A stretch of DNA of 64,000 nt from Thiodiazotropha sp040507225 (lineage in GTDB: Bacteria > Pseudomonadota > Gammaproteobacteria > Chromatiales > Chromatiaceae): the NCBI GenBank assembly GCA_040507225.1, contig JBEVVG010000002.1:62001-126000 (forward strand), read 5' to 3'. Positions 36,201-43,062 of this stretch are shown here, one piece after another; within the stretch, counting starts at the first letter, position 1, and every line of letters begins with the position of its first letter. The position numbers and the translations under genes were made by a program. The notes under the pieces were generated by a model. That model did no database searches. It worked only from the letters and a program-made list of their open reading frames with translations, and had not been told where the DNA came from.

Positions 36201-37409
36201 TTCATCCTGCTTTCTCCGGGTGATGTCCTGGACCGTACCCCTGATCCCGATGATGTTTTGATCTTCGCCGTACACCGCCCGACCCCGCGCGGTGACCCAG
36301 CGTATCCGGTCTTCAGTGAGTAACACCCGCAGATCCAGTTCATAGGACTCCCCGGATTCGATGCAGTGCTGAATGGCCGCTGACAGGCGCGCCCCGCTCT
36401 CTGCATCGAAGTGCCTGTCAGCCTCAGGCACTTTGGTGGGATCTTGCGATGGATCGCATTGCAGAATGTCGTACATTTCGGGTGACCAGTAGACGGAGCC
36501 CGATTCCAGATCCATTTCCCAGTGCGCAAGTCCGGCCAAATGATTGGCATCGCGGAGTTTTCTGCTCTCATTGCGCAGTGCGTCCTCGATCGCCTTACGT
36601 TCGTAGATATCGCGCAGGAAAACGAAGAACTGCCCGTTCTGTATCGGGGAGTAACTGACCGAGACCTCGACATCCCAGGTTGTGCCGTCCTTGCACCGGT
36701 GGGTGGCTTCGAAGATGGCATTACCCACACGTTTGAAATCCACCAGCCGCCTGAAGACGCTCTGCGGATCCTCGTCCACATCCAGCTCCCAAACGCCTTT
36801 ACCCAGCAACTCATCACGCTGATATCCGGTATACGCGCAATAGGCCTGGTTTACATCCACCAGGCGCGCATCACTGTTCACCAGCCAGAAACCGTCCTTG
36901 GTGGTCGACAAAACCGCCTGGTAGCGCTGACTGTCTTCACTGGCGGCCTGCGTCAGCTCCTGGCCAGCCCGAGCAGGGTTTATGCGGGCTCCTGCGCGGG
37001 TCGTACTGGTTTCTTCGCCATCGGATCGTTGTATCTGTAATGATTGGTCAGGTTGAACATCCTGAACAATTACCAGGATGCAATCGGGCTCGAGATCAGA
37101 GGTCATCAGGAGGGAAAGCGACAGATGGACCCACACACGATCGCCATGCTTTCTCCGGCAAGGTGTTTCGCACGAACAACTCTCAACCGCTCCTTCCAAT
37201 ACCTGCCTGATACAGGGATGAAGCGTGTCGATGTCATCGGCCTGGGTAAGGTCTTGGATGCGCAGATCCAGGAGTTCATCCTGAGTGTATCCGAGCCACT
37301 CACAGAACTTCTGATTGGCTCTTACCCAACGCCCGTCGGGCGCAAGATGAGCCATCCCGACGGGGGCCTTCTCGAATGTGGCCAGTAATCGGCGCTCCGA
37401 TTCCGACAC
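33300..37409 (-). CDS. PAS/GAF/GGDEF/EAL protein with C-terminal CZB zinc domain
   Basis: A 1369-residue soluble c-di-GMP enzyme. Five PAS domains (about 5-120, 155-275, 285-400, 405-525, 530-650) are followed by a GAF domain (about 660-800), GGDEF (GGDEF at 895-899), EAL (EALIRW with Glu1023; DDFGTGYSS near 1144) and a C-terminal CZB domain (about 1260-1345: ISHKLW, HECQFAQWY, HIAHAHRAIH). The inhibitory RxxD is HEGD, so product inhibition is probably lost. CZB domains bind zinc through three His and one Cys and sense zinc or hypochlorous acid, mostly in chemoreceptors and diguanylate cyclases. Output may be synthesis or breakdown. The start is GTG, preceded by AGGTGA. Confidence 0.92.
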   Translation of the reverse strand: MSESERRLLATFEKAPVGMAHLAPDGRWVRANQKFCEWLGYTQDELLDLRIQDLTQADDIDTLHPCIRQVLEGAVESCSCETPCRRKHGDRVWVHLSLSLLMTSDLEPDCILVIVQDVQPDQSLQIQRSDGEETSTTRAGARINPARAGQELTQAASEDSQRYQAVLSTTKDGFWLVNSDARLVDVNQAYCAYTGYQRDELLGKGVWELDVDEDPQSVFRRLVDFKRVGNAIFEATHRCKDGTTWDVEVSVSYSPIQNGQFFVFLRDIYERKAIEDALRNESRKLRDANHLAGLAHWEMDLESGSVYWSPEMYDILQCDPSQDPTKVPEADRHFDAESGARLSAAIQHCIESGESYELDLRVLLTEDRIRWVTARGRAVYGEDQNIIGIRGTVQDITRRKQDEDDIRRFATIFRNAAWGMVIVDADTECITHVNPAFARMHGFAIDALIGRPVLQMYAPEARHQVPDFVSQAHRDGHLLVETRHVRQDGSTFPCRLDITVYTDKAGRPLFRAANVEDISESLRTQVALREAAERYASVIQTTLDGYWVIDTEGCLREVNDAYCRMSGYTREELLGMLVEDLDAIQSGPEVQRNLRRVMAEGSIIFESLHRRKNGENWDVEIVVSYAAIQGGQFFCFFRDITIRKREQALVALRQLLTDHLMDYSRETLMRCALDDAESASSSLLGYFQIVESGQQTAGLREWSSRTLRDIRFLEGSALQRLQADVVAECLATQEAVICNEPLSPAGRFKRNLESLGAIRLLCVPVIRDAEVRAVMSVAGKSIPYAQHDLDLVREIANLAYDFHERKRAEEQIQFMAYYDVLTRLPNRALLSDRLQQAMAQAHRTGQLVGVCYFDLDGFTPVNEHYGHEVGDKLLVKLAENLLQSLHEGDSLARMGGDEFAVVLTGLKSAYECETLVEGMLAAIQVPINVESHRVHLSASIGVTLYPTDDVDAETLLRHADQAMYEAKATGKSKFRIYDPIRDQNVLEMRHLLADFDAALHSGQLVLHYQPKIDLRDGTVTGVEALIRWNHPRRGLLFPADFLPAIEDTPQELALGEWVARNALDQHVEWSAQGMPLSISINISPRQMQMLEFAEFLASLLKHYPPGTAERLEIEMLEIAAIGNIDKAIAVMNACAELGIRFSLDDFGTGYSSLTYFHRLPIDIVKIDQHFVREILTDTRDLDIVEGVLRLADVLKRPVVAEGVESIEIGMILLSLGCNYAQGFGIARPMEAEHIRRWLKQWQSANTWRDLLSEFSSDPENYHTNVAIISHKLWLEDISQYVRDKNAANLPPLDDHECQFAQWYAGIGRTRYADNPSYVHIAHAHRAIHESARQVVNHVDSGEREKAENELRELYLLAENMNHLLRSMAG

Positions 37410-37522
37410 GCGCTGTCACCTGATCGCTATATAACCGTAATACTGTTCAGTTTATCACCATTGAAAAGACTTACCCCAACCCAGATGAGCCAGCGGGCAA
37501 AAAAGGCGAACAAGCTTCCCAG

Positions 37523-37564
37523 CGGCTGAGAGTTACCGAATTTACCGAGCTAGTGGGCCACTAG
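37523..37564 (+). repeat. Family B short repeat, copy 3
   Basis: Reads CGGCTGAGAGTTACCGAATT, then TACCGAGCTAGTGGGCCACTAG. The end contains a perfect palindrome, CTAGTGG-G-CCACTAG. The core is identical to copy 2. The terminal CTAG contains the TAG stop codon of the metallo-hydrolase on the minus strand. Confidence 0.82.
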
Positions 37565-38550
37565 GGCGCGGTGCAACCGCTCACACAATGCCCATCTGCG
37601 GAGAACTCCATGCTCACTCCGCTGAGGGGCAGGTGGACCGGAACGTGCACCGCTTCAACGAATGCAGCCGTGCGGGTATCGGGCAGCAGTTTGCCCCCTT
37701 GAGTGGCGGCTTCATTGGCGTGTGAAGCGATTACCGTGACCGGTTTGATCAGTTCATTGATCACAAACGCCGCTTCCGCCGGCCCGGTGGTGAAGGTGTC
37801 ACCGATATTGATGACCACCAGCCTGGCATGATAGTGATCTCGCACCACCTTCTCCTGCTCCGCAGTGATGCCGGTATCTCCCGACAGATAGAGGGTCAGC
37901 CCGTTGGAAAAAGTCACAACATATCCGGTGGGCGGGCCGGCATGGGCGGTAAGTCCCGAGGCATCCAGCAGTTTGCCCAGTTCCCCGCCAATCATGCTGG
38001 CGGCGATACCGTTGGAGTGCACCGCCGGCACGGTGGTCAGGGTCACGCCGCCGATCTTTTTCGAACCACCGAAGCGAACCAGTTGGGATTGCTTCGGATC
38101 ACCCCCCAGGGATGCAAGCTTTTTGGCAAAGAACTTCGGCATCTCGCTGCCGGTCAGGATCACAGCCTTGTGCGCCAGGGCAATCTCCACGCTGTTGGTA
38201 TTCGGCAGCACCGGGACCGGCAGATCGGGATTTTCACAGCGACCCGCATTGGGCTTGGCAATGCGCTTGTCTCCCACGTGGTCGCCATGCATGTGGCTGA
38301 CCAGCACCAGATCGAGCTTACCCAGGCGCGGGTCATTGGCGCCGGCTACGGTGCGCCCGGCGTCGTAGAGTATCCGGGTTCCGTCCGGGTCCTCCAGCAG
38401 CAGGGCCCGGTCGAAGCGGCAGAACTCACCGTCATGACTGCCCAGTGGGGTGATTTTCACGCCTTGTGCCATCGCGGATGCGCCGGCGGACCACAGCAGG
38501 AGGCTGAGCAAGCCCCTAAGGAGTCTCGGATTGTGGTGGGTCAAACGCAT
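37561..38550 (-). CDS. Exported metallo-beta-lactamase-fold hydrolase
   Basis: A 329-residue protein with a signal peptide (LLSLLLWSAGASAMAQG). The metal motif is HMHGDHVG (His86, His88, Asp90, His91); further ligands fall in TVPAVHSNG, LSGDTG and TVIASHANE. The family hydrolyses esters, lactones, phosphodiesters or similar bonds with a two-metal centre; substrate unknown. The ATG at 38550 follows AAGGAGG at 7 bases. The stop TAG is part of a family B repeat. The next gene upstream on the same strand is the GMC dehydrogenase, ending 63 bases before this start, so an operon is possible. Confidence 0.85.
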   Translation of the reverse strand: MRLTHHNPRLLRGLLSLLLWSAGASAMAQGVKITPLGSHDGEFCRFDRALLLEDPDGTRILYDAGRTVAGANDPRLGKLDLVLVSHMHGDHVGDKRIAKPNAGRCENPDLPVPVLPNTNSVEIALAHKAVILTGSEMPKFFAKKLASLGGDPKQSQLVRFGGSKKIGGVTLTTVPAVHSNGIAASMIGGELGKLLDASGLTAHAGPPTGYVVTFSNGLTLYLSGDTGITAEQEKVVRDHYHARLVVINIGDTFTTGPAEAAFVINELIKPVTVIASHANEAATQGGKLLPDTRTAAFVEAVHVPVHLPLSGVSMEFSADGHCVSGCTAP

Positions 38551-38613
38551 GTAAAAACCTCCTTATCATAGATAACCATTGAACCGAATGGCATTAAAAT
38601 CCCGTCCGCCGCT

Positions 38614-40296
38614 TCAGCCCAGTTGCTGACGAATGATATCCGCCACCCGGAAGGCGTTGGCATAGATGGTCCAGGTGTAGGGCACGCTGCCACCCGTGGG
38701 CATGAAGGAGGCATCTGAAACGAACAGGTTGTCCGCACCCCAGACCCGGCAATCGGGATCCAGGACCGAGCGCTGTGAATCGCTGCCGAAACGGCATCCC
38801 CCGGCCACCAGGTTGGGTGGCGGTGAGGTACTGACACTCGCGCCCACCCAGTCGAGCCCCATGGCGCGCAACACCTCCTGCCCCCGATCCGCCAGATATC
38901 GACCCACTTTCCGGTCGTGGGGGTGACTACCCAAGCGCACCCTGGCGACCGCTGACCCCCACTTGTCCTTCAGCGAGGGATCCAGGCTGACATGGCAATC
39001 GTCATTCGGCAGCCAATCGCAGAACACCTCGAACAGCAGCTTGCGGTCTTCGCTGAACCAGCGTTCCAGTTTGCGCTTCAGCGGCTTGCCCCAAAGCAGT
39101 TCCCCATCACGCCAGCGCACCCCGTTGGCCAGGGGCATCGGGTTGGGGTGGGCGAACAGGAAATCGATGGTTCCCCCCTTGGCAGGGTCTGGGCCGAACT
39201 GCGGGTCATCGATCACATACCAGTCCTGCAGCGCGCGGTTGACGAAGGGTCCGAGGGTGCGCACCTGCTCCTGCTGCCGGGGGTTCAGCTTGGCATAGGT
39301 GAAATATCCGCTGCCGGCGCCCCCCGCGGAAAACACCAGGTTGCGCCCCAGTTGCCCGGAACGATTGCCCAACCCCTCGGGATGGGCGGGACCAGGACTG
39401 GCGAGCAGCAGGCGCGAACTCTCGATCGCCTGGCAGGCAACCACGAAGATCCGCGCCGAAACCTTGCGGGCCGCGCCCTGCGCATCGTAGTAGTGCGCCT
39501 GTACCACCCGTCCCTGGGCATTACTCTCCAGGCGGTACACCTTGCTGTGGGGGCGCAGATCACAGCGGCCGGTGCTCAGCGCCGGTTCGATCAACGCTGC
39601 CCGGGCACTGCCCTTGGCGTTGGTGGAGCAGCCATAGCTGCCGCAATAACCGGAATAGGAGCAGGCGTCACGCGATCCCTCCCGCTGCGAGAGGATTGCC
39701 CGCGCCACCCGCAGGGGGTGATGACCCAATTCCCGGCAGGCCTCGTCAATCCACTCCGAGACCGGATGCTCCACGGTTGGCGGATACGGGAAATCGGGGT
39801 TCGAACGGGGTTCCTGCTGGGGATGCGGGGTCACACTGCCGGAAACGCCCACTACCCGTTCCACCATCGTATAGTACGGTTCCAGGTCGTCGTAACTGAT
39901 TGGCCAGTCGGCCAGATTGGCCCCCTCGATGGGACCGAATTCGCTGAGCAGGCGGAAGTCCCGGGGTTTGAGACGGTGAAAATAGCCGGACATCAGGTTG
40001 CTGGAACCGCCCACCATGTTGCCGTTCCAGAAGTCGCGTTTCGATTCGCCGGTGGGAGTGGCCAGCCAGCCTCCCGCCGCAGCGGGCTCCTCCAGGACAT
40101 GCTGTTCGTCGCGCAGATTGGGAGTGTAGTGACTGCGCCGGCAACAGGCCAGTTCGTCCTTGCTGAAGTCCTCGCGCTTGAACCAGGGCCCCTTCTCCAG
40201 CACCACCACCGAGTAACCGGCCCGGGTCAGACGCCAGATGACCGGCCCCGCTCCCGCGCCGCTGCCAATCACACAGACATCGAAATCCCCTGCCAT
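38614..40296 (-). CDS. GMC-family FAD-dependent dehydrogenase
   Basis: A 560-residue flavoprotein of the glucose-methanol-choline family, gluconate-dehydrogenase-like branch. It starts MAGDFDVCVIGSGAGAGPV (FAD-binding) and has NMVGGSSNLMSGYFHRLKPR, a cysteine pair region (DACSYSGYCGSYGC), and the C-terminal block NLFVSDASFMPTGG with ANAFRVADII. The position usually taken by the active-site His before GGCRFG seems to be Asn (PNLVAGGCRFG); this is an eye alignment. The ATG at 40296 overlaps the stop of the preceding gene (TGATG). It lacks its own export signal and is probably carried out with its Tat partner. Substrate unknown. Confidence 0.85.
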   Translation of the reverse strand: MAGDFDVCVIGSGAGAGPVIWRLTRAGYSVVVLEKGPWFKREDFSKDELACCRRSHYTPNLRDEQHVLEEPAAAGGWLATPTGESKRDFWNGNMVGGSSNLMSGYFHRLKPRDFRLLSEFGPIEGANLADWPISYDDLEPYYTMVERVVGVSGSVTPHPQQEPRSNPDFPYPPTVEHPVSEWIDEACRELGHHPLRVARAILSQREGSRDACSYSGYCGSYGCSTNAKGSARAALIEPALSTGRCDLRPHSKVYRLESNAQGRVVQAHYYDAQGAARKVSARIFVVACQAIESSRLLLASPGPAHPEGLGNRSGQLGRNLVFSAGGAGSGYFTYAKLNPRQQEQVRTLGPFVNRALQDWYVIDDPQFGPDPAKGGTIDFLFAHPNPMPLANGVRWRDGELLWGKPLKRKLERWFSEDRKLLFEVFCDWLPNDDCHVSLDPSLKDKWGSAVARVRLGSHPHDRKVGRYLADRGQEVLRAMGLDWVGASVSTSPPPNLVAGGCRFGSDSQRSVLDPDCRVWGADNLFVSDASFMPTGGSVPYTWTIYANAFRVADIIRQQLG

Positions 40297-40922
40297 CAGC
40301 CGGCCCGGTAGCGGTTGTGTTGATTGGGGCGGGGAAACCCGGGGCGGTGCTGCAGCCAGCGCCAGCCGACCGCATCCGGATTGGCGCCGTAGACGGGGTC
40401 GCTCAACAGTGCCTCCAACAGGTACAGCAGCAGGGTCGAAAGCCAGTTCTCGCCGGATTCGCTGCGCGCAATGCTTTCCAGCAACTGCTCCTGCCGCTCG
40501 GCATCGAGTGCGGCAAAACCCTGCCCATGGCGCTCCCGGCTCAGGGATTCCAGCCAGTCGCAACCCTGCAGGATGAAGGCCCGCTCCTGCGCATCGATAT
40601 TGCGGTCGCCCACCACCCACTGCAGGTAACTCAGGGCATTGATCTCGCGTGCGCCAGGCGCTTCAGGCTCGCTGGGAAACAGCCGATCCTGGACCCGGGC
40701 GATCAGATCCCAGCGGTCGGCCTCTTCGAGGGGACGGGCAGCCGCGCCTGCCGGCAGGGGCAGCAGCGAGGCCAGCGACCCGCCGGCGAGTCCAAGCAGG
40801 AATCGGCGCCGGTCCAGCAACTGTTCCCGCCAGGTTGCCAGAGCCGGAACGTCCCCACGATTTGTAATGTTGCGGCGGAGTGTCATGAAAAATAGACTAC
40901 GATCTGGCATACCGGTTCGCAA
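40296..40922 (-). CDS. Gluconate 2-dehydrogenase subunit 3-like Tat protein
   Basis: About 196-208 residues. The N-terminus carries a twin-arginine signal (DRRRFLLGLAGGSLASLLPL), and the rest is the small helical subunit found beside GMC dehydrogenases (LIARVQDRLFPSEPEAPGAREINALSYLQ-type segment, then VYGANPDAVGWRWLQHRPGF). It escorts the FAD subunit through the Tat pathway and stabilises it. The stop TGA overlaps the next ATG by one base, meaning translational coupling. The cytochrome c subunit that completes the classical three-part enzyme is absent. The first start is at 40922; an ATG at 40886 is equally possible because neither has a clear ribosome-binding site. Confidence 0.83.
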   Translation of the reverse strand: MRTGMPDRSLFFMTLRRNITNRGDVPALATWREQLLDRRRFLLGLAGGSLASLLPLPAGAAARPLEEADRWDLIARVQDRLFPSEPEAPGAREINALSYLQWVVGDRNIDAQERAFILQGCDWLESLSRERHGQGFAALDAERQEQLLESIARSESGENWLSTLLLYLLEALLSDPVYGANPDAVGWRWLQHRPGFPRPNQHNRYRAG

Positions 40923-41004
40923 CCGGGTAAAAATAGTCCTTTATGCAATCCGGCAGCCGGTGGTGCGCAGTTGACCTGGTTGTCGCTTTTTCGGAGCTAC
41001 GATC

Positions 41005-41334
41005 ATGAATCCAGTCCTGTCCAAAAAAGTCCTCGCCGCCGCCCTGTTCGGTTCCCTGTTCGTCGGTGTGGCCCAGGCTTCCAGCAATCCCTTCGCCGAT
41101 GCCCGCCCGGGCAGCCGCCTGCCGACCATCGTCGCAGACAATTCCTCCGACAAGTGCGGTAGCAGCAGCAAGTGCGGCGGTGGCGATACCGCAACAGAGA
41201 AAGACTCCAATATGCAGTGTGGATCGGCCGGCAAATGCGACGGCAGCATGCAGGAGACCGCCAAGCCGGATGAGGCGCCCGCAGAAAGCAGCAAGTGCGG
41301 GGGTAGTTCTTCCCAGTGCGGTGGCGGCAAATAG
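41005..41334 (+). CDS. Exported Cys-rich low-complexity peptide, HvfA-like
   Basis: A 109-residue protein with a signal peptide (KVLAAALFGSLFVGVAQA). The mature part is Ser/Gly/Lys/Cys-rich with repeated KCG units: SDKCGSSSKCGGG, MQCGSAGKCDG, SSKCGGSSSQCGGGK. Eight cysteines in spaced pairs suggest a metal ligand, most likely copper given the CusBA genes that follow. Short proteins with KCGEGKCG-type repeats precede bufBC/hvf-type copper clusters. The ribosome-binding site (CGGAG) is good. It could also be a ribosomally made peptide precursor, but no maturation gene is adjacent. Confidence 0.7.
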   Translation: MNPVLSKKVLAAALFGSLFVGVAQASSNPFADARPGSRLPTIVADNSSDKCGSSSKCGGGDTATEKDSNMQCGSAGKCDGSMQETAKPDEAPAESSKCGGSSSQCGGGK

Positions 41335-41364
41335 CCCCCGCGGGCAAGCATACCGATCCTCACC

Positions 41365-41736
41365 ATGATGCAACCGCGACAGCAGCCGGGCACTCGCAGC
41401 CTGATCGTCTGGCTGTTGTCGTGGGCGCTTGTTTTCTCCCCGATGCTGGCTGGCGCAACGGCGAGTCAGATGTCCGTCCCCGATCATCCGGCCATGGGGG
41501 AGATGCCCTGTCACCAGACCCAGGCATCAGCCGAACGGGCCTGCCCCCATTGTGATGAGAACGGCCTGTCCCTGTTATGCGATTGCTGCGACCAGGCGGT
41601 TTCGCAGACCCTGCTGATGTCCCAGGGCGGGGCAGTCTGTCTGACCCTGGAACTCGGCGAGACCTCCCAGTTCATCCTGCAGACCCGTTCCGATCCCCCA
41701 CCCACCCTGCTTTTCCGACCTCCCATCCACTCCTGA
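41365..41736 (+). CDS. Small exported Cys/His protein of the copper cluster
   Basis: A 123-residue protein with a signal peptide or anchor (SLIVWLLSWALVFSPMLAG) and a mature region with DHPAMGEMPCHQ and ACPHCDENGLSLLCDCCDQ, rich in Cys and His. Small proteins of this layout are common beside copper-resistance efflux genes in gammaproteobacteria and are presumed metal binders. It starts 30 bases after the KCG-repeat peptide and ends 72 bases before cusB, so it is likely part of one transcript. No exact family could be named with confidence. Confidence 0.65.
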   Translation: MMQPRQQPGTRSLIVWLLSWALVFSPMLAGATASQMSVPDHPAMGEMPCHQTQASAERACPHCDENGLSLLCDCCDQAVSQTLLMSQGGAVCLTLELGETSQFILQTRSDPPPTLLFRPPIHS

Positions 41737-41808
41737 GCTGATCCCATTCGAGCCCGGGCGGCTGACGCATGCCCGGATAGGATCCTGTTCTGATCAGGAG
41801 TTGCCATC

Positions 41809-43059
41809 ATGTGGTATTCCCGTTTGTACCGGCACGGCCGGTCCTGTTTCATTGTCATTCTGTCCCTGCTGATTCTGAGTGGTTGCGGCAAGGAAGCACC
41901 GCCGAAACCCTCCGAATCCTTCGAGGCGGCCCTCGCGGATTCACCGGAGGCGCATCTGCGCAAGCACCGGGATCCGAAGTATGTGTGTCCGATGCATCCG
42001 CAGATCGTGCGCGATGAACCGGGCAATTGCCCTATCTGCGGTATGGACCTGGTGGCGAAACAGCTCGACGGGGCATCCAGCCAGGCGCACCCGGTGGTCG
42101 AAGTCACTCACGCCATGGTGCAGAACCTGGGGGTGCGTACGGAAAAGGCCAAGCGGGACACCTTGTGGAAATTCATCCAGAGCGTGGGGCGGGTCGACTA
42201 CGACGAAACCCGCTTGGTGCACATGCACCCCCGGGCCGAGGGCTGGCTCGAGACCCTGAAGGTACGCGCCGAGGGAGACCCGGTCAGAGCGGGGCAGCTG
42301 CTCGGCGAGCTCTACTCCCCGGAGATCCTCGCCGCCCAGGTCGATTTCATCATCGCCCTGGATCAACGGGGCGGGAGCAAGAACATCGACAAGGCGCGTA
42401 ACCGGCTGCGCCTGCTGGGGCTGGCCGAATCGACCATCAACCAGATCCAGAAGAGCAAGGAGACCCGCAACACGGTACCCCTGTTCGCCCCCGAGGGCGG
42501 CATCATGGTCAAGTTGCAGGCCCGGGAGGGCATGTACGTGAAACCGGAGATGGAGATCTTCACCCTGGTCGACCCGGCCCACATGTGGGTGCTGGTGGAT
42601 GTCTACGAACACCAGATCGACTGGCTGCAGGAGGGACTCACCGCCGAGATCAGCGTGCCCGCCTATCCGGGTCGCAAGTGGGAAGGCCAGGTCGAGTACA
42701 TCTACCCCGAGCTCGACCCGCGCACCCGCACCCTCAAGGTGCGGCTCGGCTTTGACAACCCGGATGGCCTGCTGAAGGCGAGCATGTTCGCCGAGGCGAC
42801 CATCTACGGCGGGCCCAAGCGCGACACCCTGGTGATCCCCGCCGAGGCGCTGATCGAGACCGGGGAGCGCAGCAGCGTGATCAAGGCCCTGGGCGGCGGG
42901 CGCTTTCAGCCGGTGGACGTGGTGGTGGGCGCCGGGCGCGCCGGCCGGGTGGAGATTCTCGAGGGCCTCGAGGCCGGTGACGAGGTGGTGGTCTCCGGCC
43001 AGTTCCTGCTCGACTCCGAGTCGAGTCTGCAGGCCAGTTTCCTGCGCATGGAGGAGTAG
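41809..43059 (+). CDS. cusB: CusB-type RND periplasmic adaptor lipoprotein
   Basis: A 416-residue membrane-fusion protein. The lipobox is LILSGCGKE, giving a lipid anchor. Residues about 63-85 are a heavy-metal-binding module (YVCPMHPQIVRD, CPICGMDLV). The body carries barrel-sandwich and beta-barrel domains (VEVTHAMVQNLGVRTEKA near 100, VDVYEHQIDWLQEG). CusB gathers Cu(I)/Ag(I) in the periplasm and delivers it to CusA. The ATG is preceded by CAGGAG, and the stop lies 3 nt before cusA, so they are coupled. A CusC outer-membrane partner is not present here. Confidence 0.9.
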   Translation: MWYSRLYRHGRSCFIVILSLLILSGCGKEAPPKPSESFEAALADSPEAHLRKHRDPKYVCPMHPQIVRDEPGNCPICGMDLVAKQLDGASSQAHPVVEVTHAMVQNLGVRTEKAKRDTLWKFIQSVGRVDYDETRLVHMHPRAEGWLETLKVRAEGDPVRAGQLLGELYSPEILAAQVDFIIALDQRGGSKNIDKARNRLRLLGLAESTINQIQKSKETRNTVPLFAPEGGIMVKLQAREGMYVKPEMEIFTLVDPAHMWVLVDVYEHQIDWLQEGLTAEISVPAYPGRKWEGQVEYIYPELDPRTRTLKVRLGFDNPDGLLKASMFAEATIYGGPKRDTLVIPAEALIETGERSSVIKALGGGRFQPVDVVVGAGRAGRVEILEGLEAGDEVVVSGQFLLDSESSLQASFLRMEE

Positions 43060-43062
43060 ACC

